Positions 10,881 through 23,315 of a DNA stretch of 64,000 nucleotides are shown in pieces; position 1 is the first letter of the stretch; every line of letters starts with the position of its first letter. Made by a program: the position numbers and the translations under genes. The notes below the pieces were generated by a model. The model saw nothing but the letters and a program-made list of their open reading frames with translations, was not told where the DNA came from and did no database searches. Source of the stretch: Antedon bifida (taxonomy: Eukaryota; Echinodermata; Crinoidea; Comatulida; Antedonidae); the NCBI GenBank assembly GCA_963402885.1, contig OY727098.1:19454717-19518716 (forward strand). The letters run 5' to 3'.

Positions 10881-13800
10881 AGCAATTACAACCATTAAAA
10901 AAAACAAATTTAAAAGTTAATGAAAAAAAAATCATGAATTATGACTGCATTGACAAGACGTGTCCCGCAGTGAGGAGAATGTTATTCATTGAAATGTGTT
11001 GAAGAGAAACATTTTTTCTTTGAGATGTGGATGGCACCAGGGTTTTTGTTCAACAATCAAGTTGAAGGGAGACCATTCTCTAGGCTACAGTAGGCATATC
11101 GACCCAAAAAGTAGCTGAGAGCAAAACAAAAAGAATTGCGTAATAGTCTCTGCAATAAATTTGACCATCAATTGTTCTTTCAGCTGGACACTACAGCCAC
11201 TTCCTTCAAATATAAATAACCACTATATTATATCCTAGAATCTTTAGAAGCTAATGATTAAATGATCTTCTGAAATCTGTTTTGGTCACAGAATCTTCAT
11301 TTAAACTGCAATTCATAGTGCCTATAATGATCTTCATATCATTGTAAAGTAGATTAACTAAAAGTTGACCTATATTATATCTTTTAAGTATGAATATTAT
11401 TTATGTTTATCAAAGCGTGCACGTTATGTAAAAGCCAAGGAAACTGAGACTTTGTCATAAAGCAGTATATTTCAATCTACAGCTGAACCCTATGCAGGAA
11501 AACAGCTGTTTTTCTGGCAAGCTGCCAGAAACATTTCATAACAATCCCTCAGAGCATGAAGTTAACCTTGAAGGAAGCTCAAAAAGCTGATTGGCTTCTT
11601 GGAAAGCGAACACGATCAAAACAACTTTGGACTGGGGTCAATGATCAGTAAATGTCACAGTTTGTTTACAGTGTCTTTACAGGGGTTATTCGTTTAAAAG
11701 GGGTTATGCTGAATATAGATTCAGTAAACATCTTAATAATGTCATCTTTTTTAAAATGAAGAATGTACAAAATCTTAGAAAATGCATAGTTTATCAGATT
11801 TTTTCCTTTTCAATTGAGGGAGATGGTGAATTAATGATGAAATCATTAAAATTTGGCAAGCTAGATATTGATTGTTAGTAAAGCGGATTTCCTTATGGAA
11901 GAAAATGTGAAAGAAGACTTGAACAATAAGATTTGAACAAAGAAAACAGAAATCAACATGTTCAATATAAAATTTATTTAATGCAAGGCTAAGTCAACAT
12001 TTTAAGGAATTAGATACAAATATTACATCATGGTTAAAATTAATATTTTACTATACTTAACCTTGGACTTTGTGGGTTGTACTACTGGACTTTAGCCAAA
12101 ATGGCCAATCTTTGCTACTGTAAAAATAGCTTGGATTATGACTTTACAAATGCCAAAGCTAAGCTAACAGAGTGTAAACTGATTTTATAATAATAGATAA
12201 TAATTTAGAATCTAACTATGGGTGCGTTTACGAAACTTGAATTTCCAGTGACTTTAAATTGTTATCCTGTTCCGTTCATTTTTCGTGAATGGCTGACTAG
12301 ATTAGACGTTATGGTTTTCTGTTGCCAGCAGCATAATCCGAGTGCTGAAAATTTTGTAAACACAACTTATGATGCCTGCACTTTTATGATTGCCTTTATA
12401 AAATTATTAACTGCCGGAACCCTGGTATGGTTTTTAGGATAGAAAGCATTAGCTTTCATCTTTTAGAAACAAACTTTTGATCAATTCTTATGAACTTGCA
12501 CTGTAATTTTATGATTTATATGGTATGTTTTCACTGTAGTCTCATTAGTTCGTAATATTTAGATTTGTTAGAATTCAAACTGTAGTTCATGCATTTTCGA
12601 TCACCATCATAACATACTGTATGGTAACTGTTCTGCCCTCTTGAAACCAGAGATCACCGAACATTTATATCGCTATTCTCCACAATCACCATTCCTATAA
12701 ATGAAAAAAGAAATAGATACAATATATACATGAAAATCACTCATAGATCAATTTAATAAGAAAGTCCATCTTGAAATTTTTCAAGAAAGGTGATTAGAAA
12801 GAGAGTTGCATTGCAGAGTTTTAAATTACAGTTTAGTACTTAATACTTAAAGTAAACATTAACTTATAGTCCTTTGAATTTTGTTGTTGGTAAATGGCAA
12901 TGCACTGTCAACATACTTTAGATTTACCCACAAAAATTATAAAGTACAGTTTGTAGCAGACACATTTGTGGTTTATAGTAAAGTAGGAAATCTGTTTAAT
13001 TTGAACAGGTAAAACCACTATCTCTTGTCCACTTTGTCTGTTGAAGGCTTGTATACATGATGCAAAAAAATTGTGGAACTTGTTTATATTTTTTATTCAT
13101 GTTTATTCGTTTTCTGTTGTTATTTTAAAAGAATTGCCTTGGAACCACTTAATTTTGTTAGTTTAGTCATTGGTTTTCTTTTATGCTGGCCATTTCTAGT
13201 ACAAGGTCTTCCCTGAGTCCTGATGAACGGCTCAACTGGTAACAGTTCAAGAGTTTCTAGTTTTGTTTTGCTCTTCATAAATTCAAAACAGGACAGTAAT
13301 TGACATTGCAATGCAATAGATACATTTGCAGGTAGTGTGTTTTTCAGTTACTGCATTATAGAGATAACAATTCCTTGAACTAAAATATTAATCACATACA
13401 ATTGACTTGTTTGTGTTTGTAAAGAATGGAATTAATTTTATTGATCATGATTAAACTTAAACTCAAATTCTTTCCAGTGCATTAACAGTAGCCCCTCCTA
13501 TGAGACATCATTGTTATAAAAAGAGGATACTATCTTTAGGTCTTAATCTGTTCCTTCTTAATAGAGGCTCCACTGTAACATGAAATATTGATCATTTGTA
13601 AGAAAAATTTCAATGCAAATGAGGATTAAATTTCAATCTAATTTCACAATTAGATGAAACCTTATGGTAGTACATATATTATATTTATATATTTTTCTGT
13701 CATGGATTATACAGTTCAAGTAGAACACCAGGGAGGGGGAAGTTTGATTTTCCTATCACAGAATTTCCTAATCATGAAAGTTAATCGTTGTGTCTGAACA

Positions 13801-15280
13801 CCTTCAATGTCATGGATTATCATACACCTAGCGTTAACATAAACACTATGAGTCTGAACATTATTTTACTACTGTATAATTAATGAATCTATACTTTGTG
13901 AGGTTTTTTACATCACTGGGATATAAATAACCAGGGGTTTTTCATTGCAACTTATTTACACATTCAAAAATAAACATAGTTGTTAATCTGCTGCACTAAG
14001 CAAAAAAACATTTTGCTATCTATAATAATTTGTTTAATAATGTAAATACTGATAACTTTATTTAACCCTTTAGGCTTTATCAGCAATAAAAATTCATTGT
14101 TTCTCATTGTGTATGTTCATTGCACAATCACGTTTCTCAGTGTTATTCTCTTCCTTCCAGCCGATTTGCTAGGGAATGAAACCAGATCAAAGCAGTCCAC
14201 AGTTAGTCACACTTATTGGGTTATATAAAGATCATTGTCCTTTTGAAAAGTGAAAATAAAGCTAAGTTGAAAAAAAAAATGTACAATGGATAAGATTGGG
14301 ATATCTATTGCCAGATTATTGACCTGAAAATCAAGGGAATGAAAAAAAATAAACAATTATTAGTCACCCAATGAAGCAAAACAAACCACAGAATTAATAG
14401 TTGTACTGTATAAACTGTGTTTACATAATATTTACAAAATCTATGACCCTAATTTGAGTACAAAGGAAAAACTTCTTCTACAGTATGTACTCTGGCTTTT
14501 TACTCTTTTTGTTTCAGTAATTTTTCTCTGGATGTATGTATCACTTAGTACTATGCTAGTATGAGTCTAGAATTGAAAAAACACTTTTAAAAATGTAATA
14601 AAGGAAAACATATTATTTAGAAATATTTTTAATAGATAATTTGTTTGTAACGTATTAAATTTAAAACAAAATTTTGACATTGCTTGCCAAAGATCTTTAA
14701 ATTTAAAACGATAAATTTTCCATGGTTGCATGTTTGAAACCCATCTTATAGAATATGATGACAACAGCCTGCTTACGAAGAATGGAGATTATAGAAGGTA
14801 CATACTGAGTACTAAACAGATCAATGCACTATCCCTAAGATTAAGAATCGTCAGAATTGTATAGAACGATCTTGGAAATGACCTTATCTTACAAGTTACA
14901 TCCCATCACAGAGAACATAATTTTTATTTATACTATGTAATTTAATAATAATTACTAAATATAGTAATTCTATAATAAACTTTTATTACTAATTAATGCG
15001 ATTAATAATCATATCATTGATCAGCTGGTAGTCGACTGATGCTTTTTTGTATCAGCTGATACACGTCATAGGCTAACCACATTATTTTGAATTTAAATGA
15101 AAACTTGGAAGTTAAATGAAAAAACTGAAAACAAATTTGCTATTGCAAACAGTAAAATGATAAAATGCCCTCATATATTTTTAGTGCCAGAATTGTACAG
15201 CTTTCTTGAATTATGACTCTTGCCATAACATTATATTTTCAGTTGTTTACTTTTTGTTTTATTTAATTTTATTTAATTTA
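10881..15280. other. Interval without supported genes
   Basis: Open frames at 12218-12442 (plus) and 13120-13311 (minus) were examined and have no recognisable family or convincing splice context. I see no tRNA, tandem array or clear inverted-repeat element here. Confidence 0.35.
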
Positions 15281-15329
15281 AAAGGTTGCCGTCCAATGAT
15301 GAGATGCGAAATACCCCCGATTTATTCAT

Positions 15330-15575
15330 TTGAGGCTCAAGGCTCATGTAAGAAAGGAGTGATGGGAAATAATCCTTGGTTGTTATTCAAGGACCATGTA
15401 TTGTAGAATGGGAAATACTTTATTTGTTCATTTGAGAAGCCCCATGCAAGCATTTGGGGAATACTCTCCTTCCAATCATATCTTTAAGCCCATGCAAGCA
15501 GTGAATGATTGGGAATACAGACTTGCTTTTAATTTTGAGAAGGCCCATGCAAGCAGTGAGTGATGGGAATACTTA
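15330..15575. repeat. Degenerate tandem repeat with GCCCATGCAAGCAGTGA core
   Basis: The core CCCATGCAAGCA, followed by a GGGAATAC-like end, occurs at about 15442, 15489 and 15542. A weaker version (GGCTCATGTAAGAAAGGAG then TGATGGGAAATA) lies near 15339. Spacing is irregular (about 47-54 bp), so this is a decayed minisatellite. Confidence 0.6.
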
Positions 15576-15579
15576 AAAG

Positions 15580-18210
15580 GTAACTCTCACTGTTTAGCAA
15601 GGTCACAGTGCTTTCTTTACTTCAAAAGCCTCATTAAAATTGCATAAACCAATCTAGGCACCAAAGTTTCTACTAAGCAACAGGCATCCTTGAATCCAAT
15701 CAGCAGCACAGGATTTACATACAATGTCACTATACTGCCCACAAGTTCAGTTACCATATATAATTGTTTATGCTATATCCAACAAGTAGCTTTCCACCCT
15801 CTGCAAATTTGTTCAACCAAAACAGTACAAATTGCATGTACAGAATTCTGTTACTAAACTGGTCTGTACTAAAGTTATATCAAAACATTGTATAATATCA
15901 ATACAAATTGTTATTTGAAGTATTATATTACAGTATCTACCTAACATGCCAAATCAAACATAAATAAAGTTATTTGTTATGCTTAATTTCTGAGATAGGC
16001 GGACACAATGCAAAAACATGTGGAAACAACCATTGTTGATGCGTAAACTTAATTATGTTAGTCTATGCAACATATATTTGTTAAATACTTAGGACTACGG
16101 TATTGTTACATATTTGTCGCATATCAAAATAAAAGGTTTTCACTCACAAACGCACTTAAATTTGTTGATAATATGTTTTTTTACATACGTTTTGAAATTC
16201 ATGCTTCGTGGATTGGCTGTACTTCCGGACCAGCAAAGTAATAATGAATTAATTTGCAGATTTGTTTATGTTTTTACTTCATATACTCGGACTCGCTCAT
16301 TCCTTCATTCTCTACATTTCCTGATGGCTCAAGTTATCATAATTAAAAAGTTTCCACACTTAGTAGTGGTTAAGCAAGCCCACAGTTTAGTAAATTTTAA
16401 ACTCATAACAAAACAATAAAATGCTTTTAGAAGAGATTATCCCAGTTATAACCAGTTTCACACTATAAAATATACAAAGAAATGAGGGTATTTAATTTAC
16501 ATACAATGCTTACTAAATAATAGTAATAATACTAGGTTTTATGGTGAAAGGACAATCAATTCACTTTCAAAATTGACCTGGCAAAATGAAGGTAAACTTC
16601 TGTAAACAAGTCTAATTAGGGTACAACTGAATACCTGATGGCTAAATAACAACTTTTTTTAGAACTGTATTAAACCTTTAAGCCTTTAATCTTGATTGAC
16701 TTTTAACTTCCAACTGGCTAAGGGCCAGATTCTGCTATTATAAGCAAACAAACTGGTTAAAATTGTATGTACCACCATTTTATAATCTAACAAGCAATTT
16801 CAGGACAAATTTCAAATAAAACACGAAATCGCAAACATCCTAAGTATCCAGACCCGTGGGACCCAATAATTGACTGATCTCTCGTCTCCCACTAAAGGTG
16901 CAATTCTCTTGATTGTTTTGGATATAATTTTAACTATAATTCAGACTTTGTTACAAGGTCCCTTTTGGTTAAAACTAAATGGGCCAAATGGGTTTATTAT
17001 CAATAATTGTCGTACATCATGCATGAAAAGATCCTGGTATTCCCGCTGTGTACTATGCTGATGCCCAAGATTGTTTTAAATAGCACCCTCTATCTTTGGA
17101 TGCATAACAAAATTTAATCTACATAATTAAGTCTTACTTTTTTTTTTTTTTTTGGAAAACGGTACTTTTACATTAGGATCATTTGCAACAGAAACAAAGT
17201 TGGAAACAAGCAAACAACTCTAGGGTCTATTTCTGCCACATTTTCTTTTAACCACCAGCTAGCCACGGCATTAATTAAAAATCACTTTGAAATGATGCGG
17301 GGCTGTCATGCATGGTTAGTAACTAGATATAACAATGGGGATGGTAGACATTAGCCTGAAACTGAAAGGTAACATTTAAAATATTATTTTATATACAATA
17401 GATCAACAATGTATAAAAATGTCAATTTATCAAATTTATTTTAAAAAAAATCATTTATTATTATTTAAAATAGAAATTTAATTAATATAATTAATACCTA
17501 GGCCTATCTGAAATCGTTCAAACTACTTTACACTGAGGTAAACACTTTTACTGTAGGCCTAGTGATACCGTGTAGGCCAAGGTAGAGTCTCAATTGGTAG
17601 TAGCAGTGCCGGATAGGTCCTCTGATTCAGTATCCGAAACAGGAAGGTGGAGTAGTAGGCCTAGCTAGTAGGTAGTTAAGGTCCGAAGTTTTAAACCAGG
17701 CATATGGCGTTAACCTACCTTTAATTAAATAATAATTCCAAATAGCGTTAGTCCATATACAAACAATGCATAACTTCAAGTCGTTTTATATTGTGTAGAC
17801 ACAATTAAAAATGTATTAATATGATGTATACGTGGATGGTACTTCCAAACAATAGCTTCTGTGTAATCCGCTACCGGTGCCAAAACGTTCAACCAATCAC
17901 ATTACTTTAGCCACGATCAAAAAGTGGTGTGATATTTGGTGACCAATCCTATTTTTTCTTCCCGATAAAATTCGGCCAGTTTGACCCTGTCTCTATACTT
18001 GTGTTAGTACTAGGCCTAGTAGTTTTGTTTAAAATTAACACAGAATAACTAATTAATAGAATATTAATCAGCATTTCACTGAACGTTAAAAAATCAATCG
18101 CAAAGAATGCAATCAAAATTAATTTTCAATCGACAGTCATAAAAGTCTGTTAAAACGGATGTGCGTATGCGTAACGTAAACTTATGTTAACATCAATGCG
18201 CGCGTACACG
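15580..18210. other. Interval without supported genes
   Basis: Contains a long T tract near 17141-17155 and several TAGGCCTA-type words at 17500-17660. No splice-supported coding exon was found. Confidence 0.35.
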
Positions 18211-18519
18211 TAAAGCCTGGTTTCCTGTCGACGTAAAGCCTGGTTTCCTGTCGACGTAAGATTTGGAAATGCTAACGTTTGTTACGATTGTTGCGTTTGT
18301 TACGTCTCTTCCGTTAAGTTGAACAAAAATGAACGTCGTTTTGATCGTTCTGAACCGCAGGCTCACGAGCCGATAACGACCCTTACGTAAAGTTGACTTT
18401 TTTAACTTCAAGCGCTTACGGTCGTCTTATGATCGTTACGTAAAGTTGAAATTTTTTTCTTACGCTTCCGTGTTTGCTCGATCGATGGTTGCACATGTCA
18501 GGCAATTGTTTTTCAGGTA

Positions 18520-18895
18520 GGCAGCCTAGGCTTAGAAAGGCATACATGCTGTGTGGCATATACTGTACATAGGCCTACTAGCTACATAAAACATGCCTAG
18601 GCCTAGGCCTACATCATAACCACTACTATTTTACTGTAATATAGGCAAGAGGCCTGTACTAAAAATGTCCTAGACCGTAGCCTTCTTGTAGGCCTAGCCT
18701 AGGCCTACTTTAGTAATACTAGGCCTAGGCTAGCCTACTACTAAAAGCCTTTTTTTAGGCCTACCTACTATATATAGCCTAGGCCCCTAGTACTTAGTAG
18801 TAGTAGGCCTCCTATACTAGCCTACTAGGTTAGGCCCTACAAGTACTAGGCCTAGGCCAATTAAGTGGACCACCATCTGTAGGCCTCTAGGCTAG
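18520..18895. repeat. AGGCCTA-rich block
   Basis: Dense, irregular repetition of TAGGCCTA, CCTAGGCCTAGG and TAGTAGTAGGCC words on both strands, with no fixed period. Similar but sparser clusters lie at 17500-17660 and 46300-46660. The motif is palindromic (AGGCCT, CCTAGG). The block lies inside the Harbinger-like element. Confidence 0.75.
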
Positions 18896-19556
18896 CTTTG
18901 AAATTAGGCATAAATCTCTCTTTTTTTTTTAGTGTGACTTTATTTTATATGATAGGCCAAATTAAAAAAAAAAAACATTTTAAAATTTTAATGTATTGGA
19001 TCTACACACTCTACACAATAATTCCAACTTCTAAACTGCAACAAAAATGATCTACAGTGAAACTTCTCTTTTACATGCCCTTTGGTTGGAATGTGTTTAA
19101 AAACTAAATCTTTGTAACTAAAAATGTTATCTATACTGTACACATAACTATAACTAATAACAGTAGGTCAGCTGCTTAACAGGAAAATTCTATAAAATTA
19201 AAATTTGTAGTCATTAACTTAAGAAAAACAAGTGAAAAACACTTTAAATATGTTTAATTATTTTTCTTTGATTTAAAATAATTATTGAAAAGCTTCAACA
19301 CACTAGTTTTAAAATGTTAAATATTTTTACAGAGCAAATTTTAAACACAAAATGAGGCCTATAATGATTCCAAAGTAAATACTGCCCAGTACATAGGAAA
19401 TATCACACTTATTTATTATTAACATTTTTACATGTGAACAGAAAGTCTGCTTCTAGTACCACTGAAAATTAAACAAAACATTGATATTAACATTGATAAT
19501 GTATCAACATTAAAAGTGTATGTGTTGCATTTACAAATTGTTTTGCTTTATTAAAT

Positions 19557-19637
19557 AGATATACAAGAATGACACCAGAAAGATTGAATCAACTTGTGTC
19601 CTTAATTCAGCCCCATCTGAAAGAGAAAAATTACAGT
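19557..19637 (+). pseudogene. PIF/Harbinger transposase N-terminal fragment
   Basis: A short frame reads RYTRMTPERLNQLVSLIQ, then PHLKEK. It matches in pattern the conserved FRM-(S/T)-PE-x-F/L-x-x-L-L segment near the N-terminus of HARBI1-type nucleases, as recalled from the family. It is preceded by an acceptor-like TTAAATAG, and the frame runs out of similarity soon after, ending in a stop at about 19669. The catalytic DDE region was not found, so this is a relic. Assignment rests on one short block plus the TAA-flanked ends. Confidence 0.45.
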
Positions 19638-20067
19638 ACAGTGTACCACAGTTTCAGAGTTTAAAAATATGTTTATAGTTTTAGTATTTCAACTTTTTAG
19701 ATTTATTTAAAGGTTTAATTTCCTGTATCATATATATTGTGTGACACAGTGTATGCAAAGAAAGTTACTGTAGGGCCTATATCACTTAAGGTAATCAGTA
19801 AAAGTGTTTGTGTTTGCTTTTTAAAAATGTATTTAGTTAATAAGTAAGTAATTAGTATTTAGTTAAAGGTTTGATTTTCGGTATTGTATATTCTGTATGC
19901 CATGGTGTATGCATCTATTATTTTTGAGAATTTATATAAATGGCCTAATCCATAAAATAGTATTGTGCAGAATGTATTTGTAAATAAATTTATTTAACAA
20001 GTATTTACTGTATGCTTCTTATTATTAAGTGTGGAGGGATATTGAATGGAAATATTATTTAATAACT

Positions 20068-20107
20068 TTATTATTATTATTATTACTATTATTATTATTA
20101 TTATTAA
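20068..20107. repeat. TTA trinucleotide microsatellite
   Basis: An almost pure run of TTA/ATT units with one TTACTATT interruption, inside the Harbinger-like element. Confidence 0.9.
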
Positions 20108-20520
20108 TTGTTATTAAATATCTTACCTTCTGTATATTTAATATTACATCTACTGCATCAGAGTCTAATAGCATGCTTCTTATAACAACACAAACAACAA
20201 AAACATTGATTAGAAAAACTCAGATGGAGCAAATAGTGCCGGTTTAAATTGTTTAAAAACATCGAATCATTTCTCCTAATAAAAGAATAGTTAATGAACT
20301 TAATTACCGGAATGAGAATGTGTCAATAAAATAAAGAAAAGTGTGAATAGAAAGAACTTTAATATAATTGTACGTTTTTAATATAGGGCTAATTTTTATC
20401 CTTTTTTGGTAAAGAGGTGTTGTAAAAAAGCTGCTTTTTTTAATGAAATTCGTATTTTCGTATCTATTAAAAATAGGCCTATCCTTTTCCATTGTATATC
20501 TTGCGCTTACGACTCTTACG

Positions 20521-20557
20521 CTTACGTAAAGTTGACTCCAAGTCAACTTTACGTAAG
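20521..20557. repeat. Perfect 17-bp inverted repeat with 3-bp spacer
   Basis: CTTACGTAAAGTTGACT (20521-20537), spacer CCA, then AGTCAACTTTACGTAAG (20541-20557). Single-arm versions of the same word occur near 18384 and 18436 at the other end of the element. It is therefore probably a subterminal transposase-binding type repeat rather than a terminator. Confidence 0.9.
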
Positions 20558-20821
20558 AATCGTTAATAACGCAACGCAAGTGATCGCAAGCAATAAAATC
20601 CCGGTTTCCTGTTAATTCGCGATAAATCGACGTATCAGACGGAGATTCGATACCCCGGTTTCCTGTCGATCGTCTATTTTTCTTGCGTTTACGTCGATTT
20701 CACCAAAATATTGTCGTAAGCGGTTTCCTGTCAAATGTTGGTTTCTTACGTAAAATCGACGTAACAATCGTAACTGACGTTAGAAAAACTGCCTCTTACG
20801 TCGACAGGAAACCAGCCTTAA

Positions 20822-21335
20822 CGTAGACATACGCGTTTCCGTTTCCAAATACACGGACACGTAAGCCAACGCGCGTGAAACGTTACTGAAGCTACGCGCA
20901 TCCGTTTTTGATCCTGATTTATCTTGCCGGGTTTTTTTTATGGATGAATATTTTAAAGTACCACTTACTACCAGACAATTTTTGTAGAAATATATGTTTA
21001 TATTAATTTGACCTTCGACGCATGTTGTAGATACTTTTTTCTTTTTTTCTGTACAGCCATGGAGAAATGGTGCAAATGAACGCATACACGAGAACATGTC
21101 ATACTAAACCAACTGACCCTCCTGTAAGATCCTTGTGTGCAACAACAAAAAACTTTGTTTGCGTCAATGTACTCTACTAATATGTGTACAGCCACATCAA
21201 AACCAGGCGCTTGTCGCTAGATAGGGATTTGTGTAAAGGCCTAGCCCAATTTAAATAAGATAGAATTTTCATCTCTATAGTATAATAAGCCTCCTGCAAT
21301 GCTTTACTTACTAGGCTATTTTATTTATTTTAATT
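20822..21335. other. Interval without supported genes
   Basis: The first part (20822-20900) remains rich in ACGTA/CGCG words and may be an older flank of the transposon. The rest is AT-rich with nothing definite. Confidence 0.35.
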
Positions 21336-21339
21336 TGGT

Positions 21340-21835
21340 TAAATTTCATTATGCTTAAAATGCCAATGATGGGCCGGGTGTGTGGGGATTGTGTGTACCT
21401 GTCAATAAATGGATATTTTGCGAAACATAATTAAACAGTAAAAACAAGTACAATACAAATCCCTCACAAATAAAATACTGGTACCTTGGCTAAATTTCAC
21501 GTTATTCATCATGCTTAAAAACATTGTTCAAGCTAACGGGTGTGGCTACCTGTCATGATCAGGCCAGGTGCTGGTTCAACAATAGATGTATTACATAACA
21601 TTAACAACAGTAAAAACAAGTACAATACAAATCCCTCACAAATAAAATACTGGTACCTTGGCTAAATTTTACGTTATTCATCATGCTTAAAAACATTGTT
21701 CAAGCTATCGGGTGTGGCTATCTGTCATGATCAGGCCAGGTGCTGGTTCAACAATAGATGTATTACATAACATTCACAGTAAAAACAAGTGCAATACAAA
21801 TCACTCACAAATAAAATACTGGTAACTGAATTTTG
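21340..21835. repeat. About 170-bp tandem repeat, three copies
   Basis: CAGTAAAAACAAGTACAATA (third copy: AAGTGCAATA) starts at 21436, 21608 and 21777, giving periods of 172 and 169 bp. The second and third units share nearly identical interiors, including GGTACCTTGGCTAAATTT and TGATCAGGCCAGGTGCTGG. The first is more divergent upstream (GGGCCGGGTGTGTGG variant). Confidence 0.9.
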
Positions 21836-23135
21836 CCGACCAGAAACGAGAGACATTGTGTGCCCTGCGCCATTTTGAATAAAAAGCAGATAAAATAAAG
21901 TAAAAAGAGAAATAAAATTGAATAAAGTTCATTAATAAAATGTTTGCTGTTTTTTTTAAAATTTGTTCAGAACTAATAATAAGCTAAGGAAATCTTCTGA
22001 ATACCTACTAGTAGGCCTACTGTATTATTCTTACACTACACTATTATAAATGAATTTGACAGATTTTACGTAAATTAGTGGTATTTTGTAATCGTCATAA
22101 TTAACTATGATAACCACCTCGGATTTTGATGAAATTTTCAGGAATATCAGAAAACACTATATTGAACAGGTGTGCCAAATTCAGAATGATTGTTTATCAA
22201 GAAGGTAGTGTTGCTAAGGTATTAATTGTTCAATCTGTAACAGCATGGGGCAACTTCCTGTCTGATTTGTCATTAAACTTTGACTGTTAATTACTCAGTA
22301 CTTAAAAGTAAATTGTTGTATAAATGCTATATACATTTATTGCTATAACTCTGGGAATATTTGCTTGATTTAAATGATCCAAACACCATTTTGAAGGATA
22401 TATTGTGAGTAATATAATTATAGTAATAACTAAAAAAAAATATTTCACCAAGTGCCTGGTTTTGATGTGGCTGTACACATATAATCCTCGTGACTTTCTA
22501 ATTATATTTAGCAATAGGCCTAGTACACCCAGCCACCCCACTGCCACTTTTTCCCATTTTCTTCCATTTATGGACCGTCACATGTCATAGATTTATTTAT
22601 ATTTATGTATAATCGAAAAAAAAGAAAATTTACCAAAAAAAATTAATAAAAACCGTATACAAAACGCCATTTTTCTTTTATGTTATTAAAAAAAATCTGA
22701 GAAAAAAAAGAACAGATATTAAGTAAACAAATTAAAGTAATTAGATGTATACGGTTATTAATTAACTATTGTATAACGTTGTTCGTTATGGATAATTGTT
22801 TGATTTTAAAATTTAATATTATTTTCGAGACCGTCCACATGCAAATCACTAATTGTTTATTGACTTCAACAATGTTTCCATCTCATTAGCCGCCTTTTGT
22901 TTGTTGTTTGTATATCCTCATTTTAATTTTCCAGTGATACTTGTCAATCCTAATTATCACAAAACAAAGAAACAAAGAAGCTATTCCTATAACAATTTTG
23001 ATTGCGTTCTTAAGTCTGAAAAAAAAACCATCCGTTACCGTTATCTAGATAGTATCATTTTATTTATATTCATATAAGTTGCGAATCTCAAGCGTTTGAC
23101 TACAGTGAACGCTGATATCTACCTATTCGTAAAAC
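21836..23135. other. Interval without supported genes
   Basis: AT-rich DNA with runs of A and short open frames that carry no recognisable domain. I see nothing definite. Confidence 0.35.
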
Positions 23136-23214
23136 TTGGTTGCAAGCAACGCAGGTTAGATGACAAACAAAAAGTCGGACAGTTCTAATAACCATCGCAA
23201 AGTGTGATTCGTCA

Positions 23215-23315
23215 ATTTACTTGTGTTGCGCTACGGTCCTTAATTGCGTTGCGTCCTTGTGAGAACGAAGCTTTAAGACGCAACGCAGGGACGTAGGCGC
23301 AATGCAAATAATTTG
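23215..23315. repeat. Imperfect hairpin (GCGCTACGGTCC / GGACGTAGGCGC)
   Basis: The left arm TTGCGCTACGGTCC...GCGTTGCGTCC faces a right arm GACGCAACGCAGGGACGTAGGCGCAATGC. The pairing is imperfect over about 40 bp per side around a central AAGCTT. This resembles a small foldback or MITE-type insertion about 0.8 kb upstream of the lipid-transfer-protein promoter. Confidence 0.5.

Larger units (their letters stand above)
18211..20821. mobile_element. Decayed PIF/Harbinger-like DNA transposon
   Basis: The left end reads TAA then AGCCTGGTTTCCTGTCGACG. This 23-bp unit is duplicated in tandem (element starts at 18214 or 18237). The right end, read inward on the other strand, starts AGGCTGGTTTCCTGTCGACG at 20818 and is flanked by TAA at 20819-20821. 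Three-base TWA target duplications are the known signature of PIF/Harbinger. Further GTTTCCTGTC and TTACGTAAAGTTGA words sit as subterminal repeats in both ends. A transposase fragment at 19557-19637 supports the assignment. The interior also holds an AGGCCTA-rich block (about 18520-18890) and a TTA microsatellite (about 20068-20107). No intact transposase is visible. Confidence 0.65.

Noticed and set aside
12218..12442. 74-codon open frame (MGAFTKLEFP...)
   Set aside because: No family recognised, no flanking phase-matched exon found.
13120..13311. 63-codon minus-strand frame with basic C-terminus
   Set aside because: Some charged residues look protein-like, but no acceptor in phase or neighbour exon supports it.
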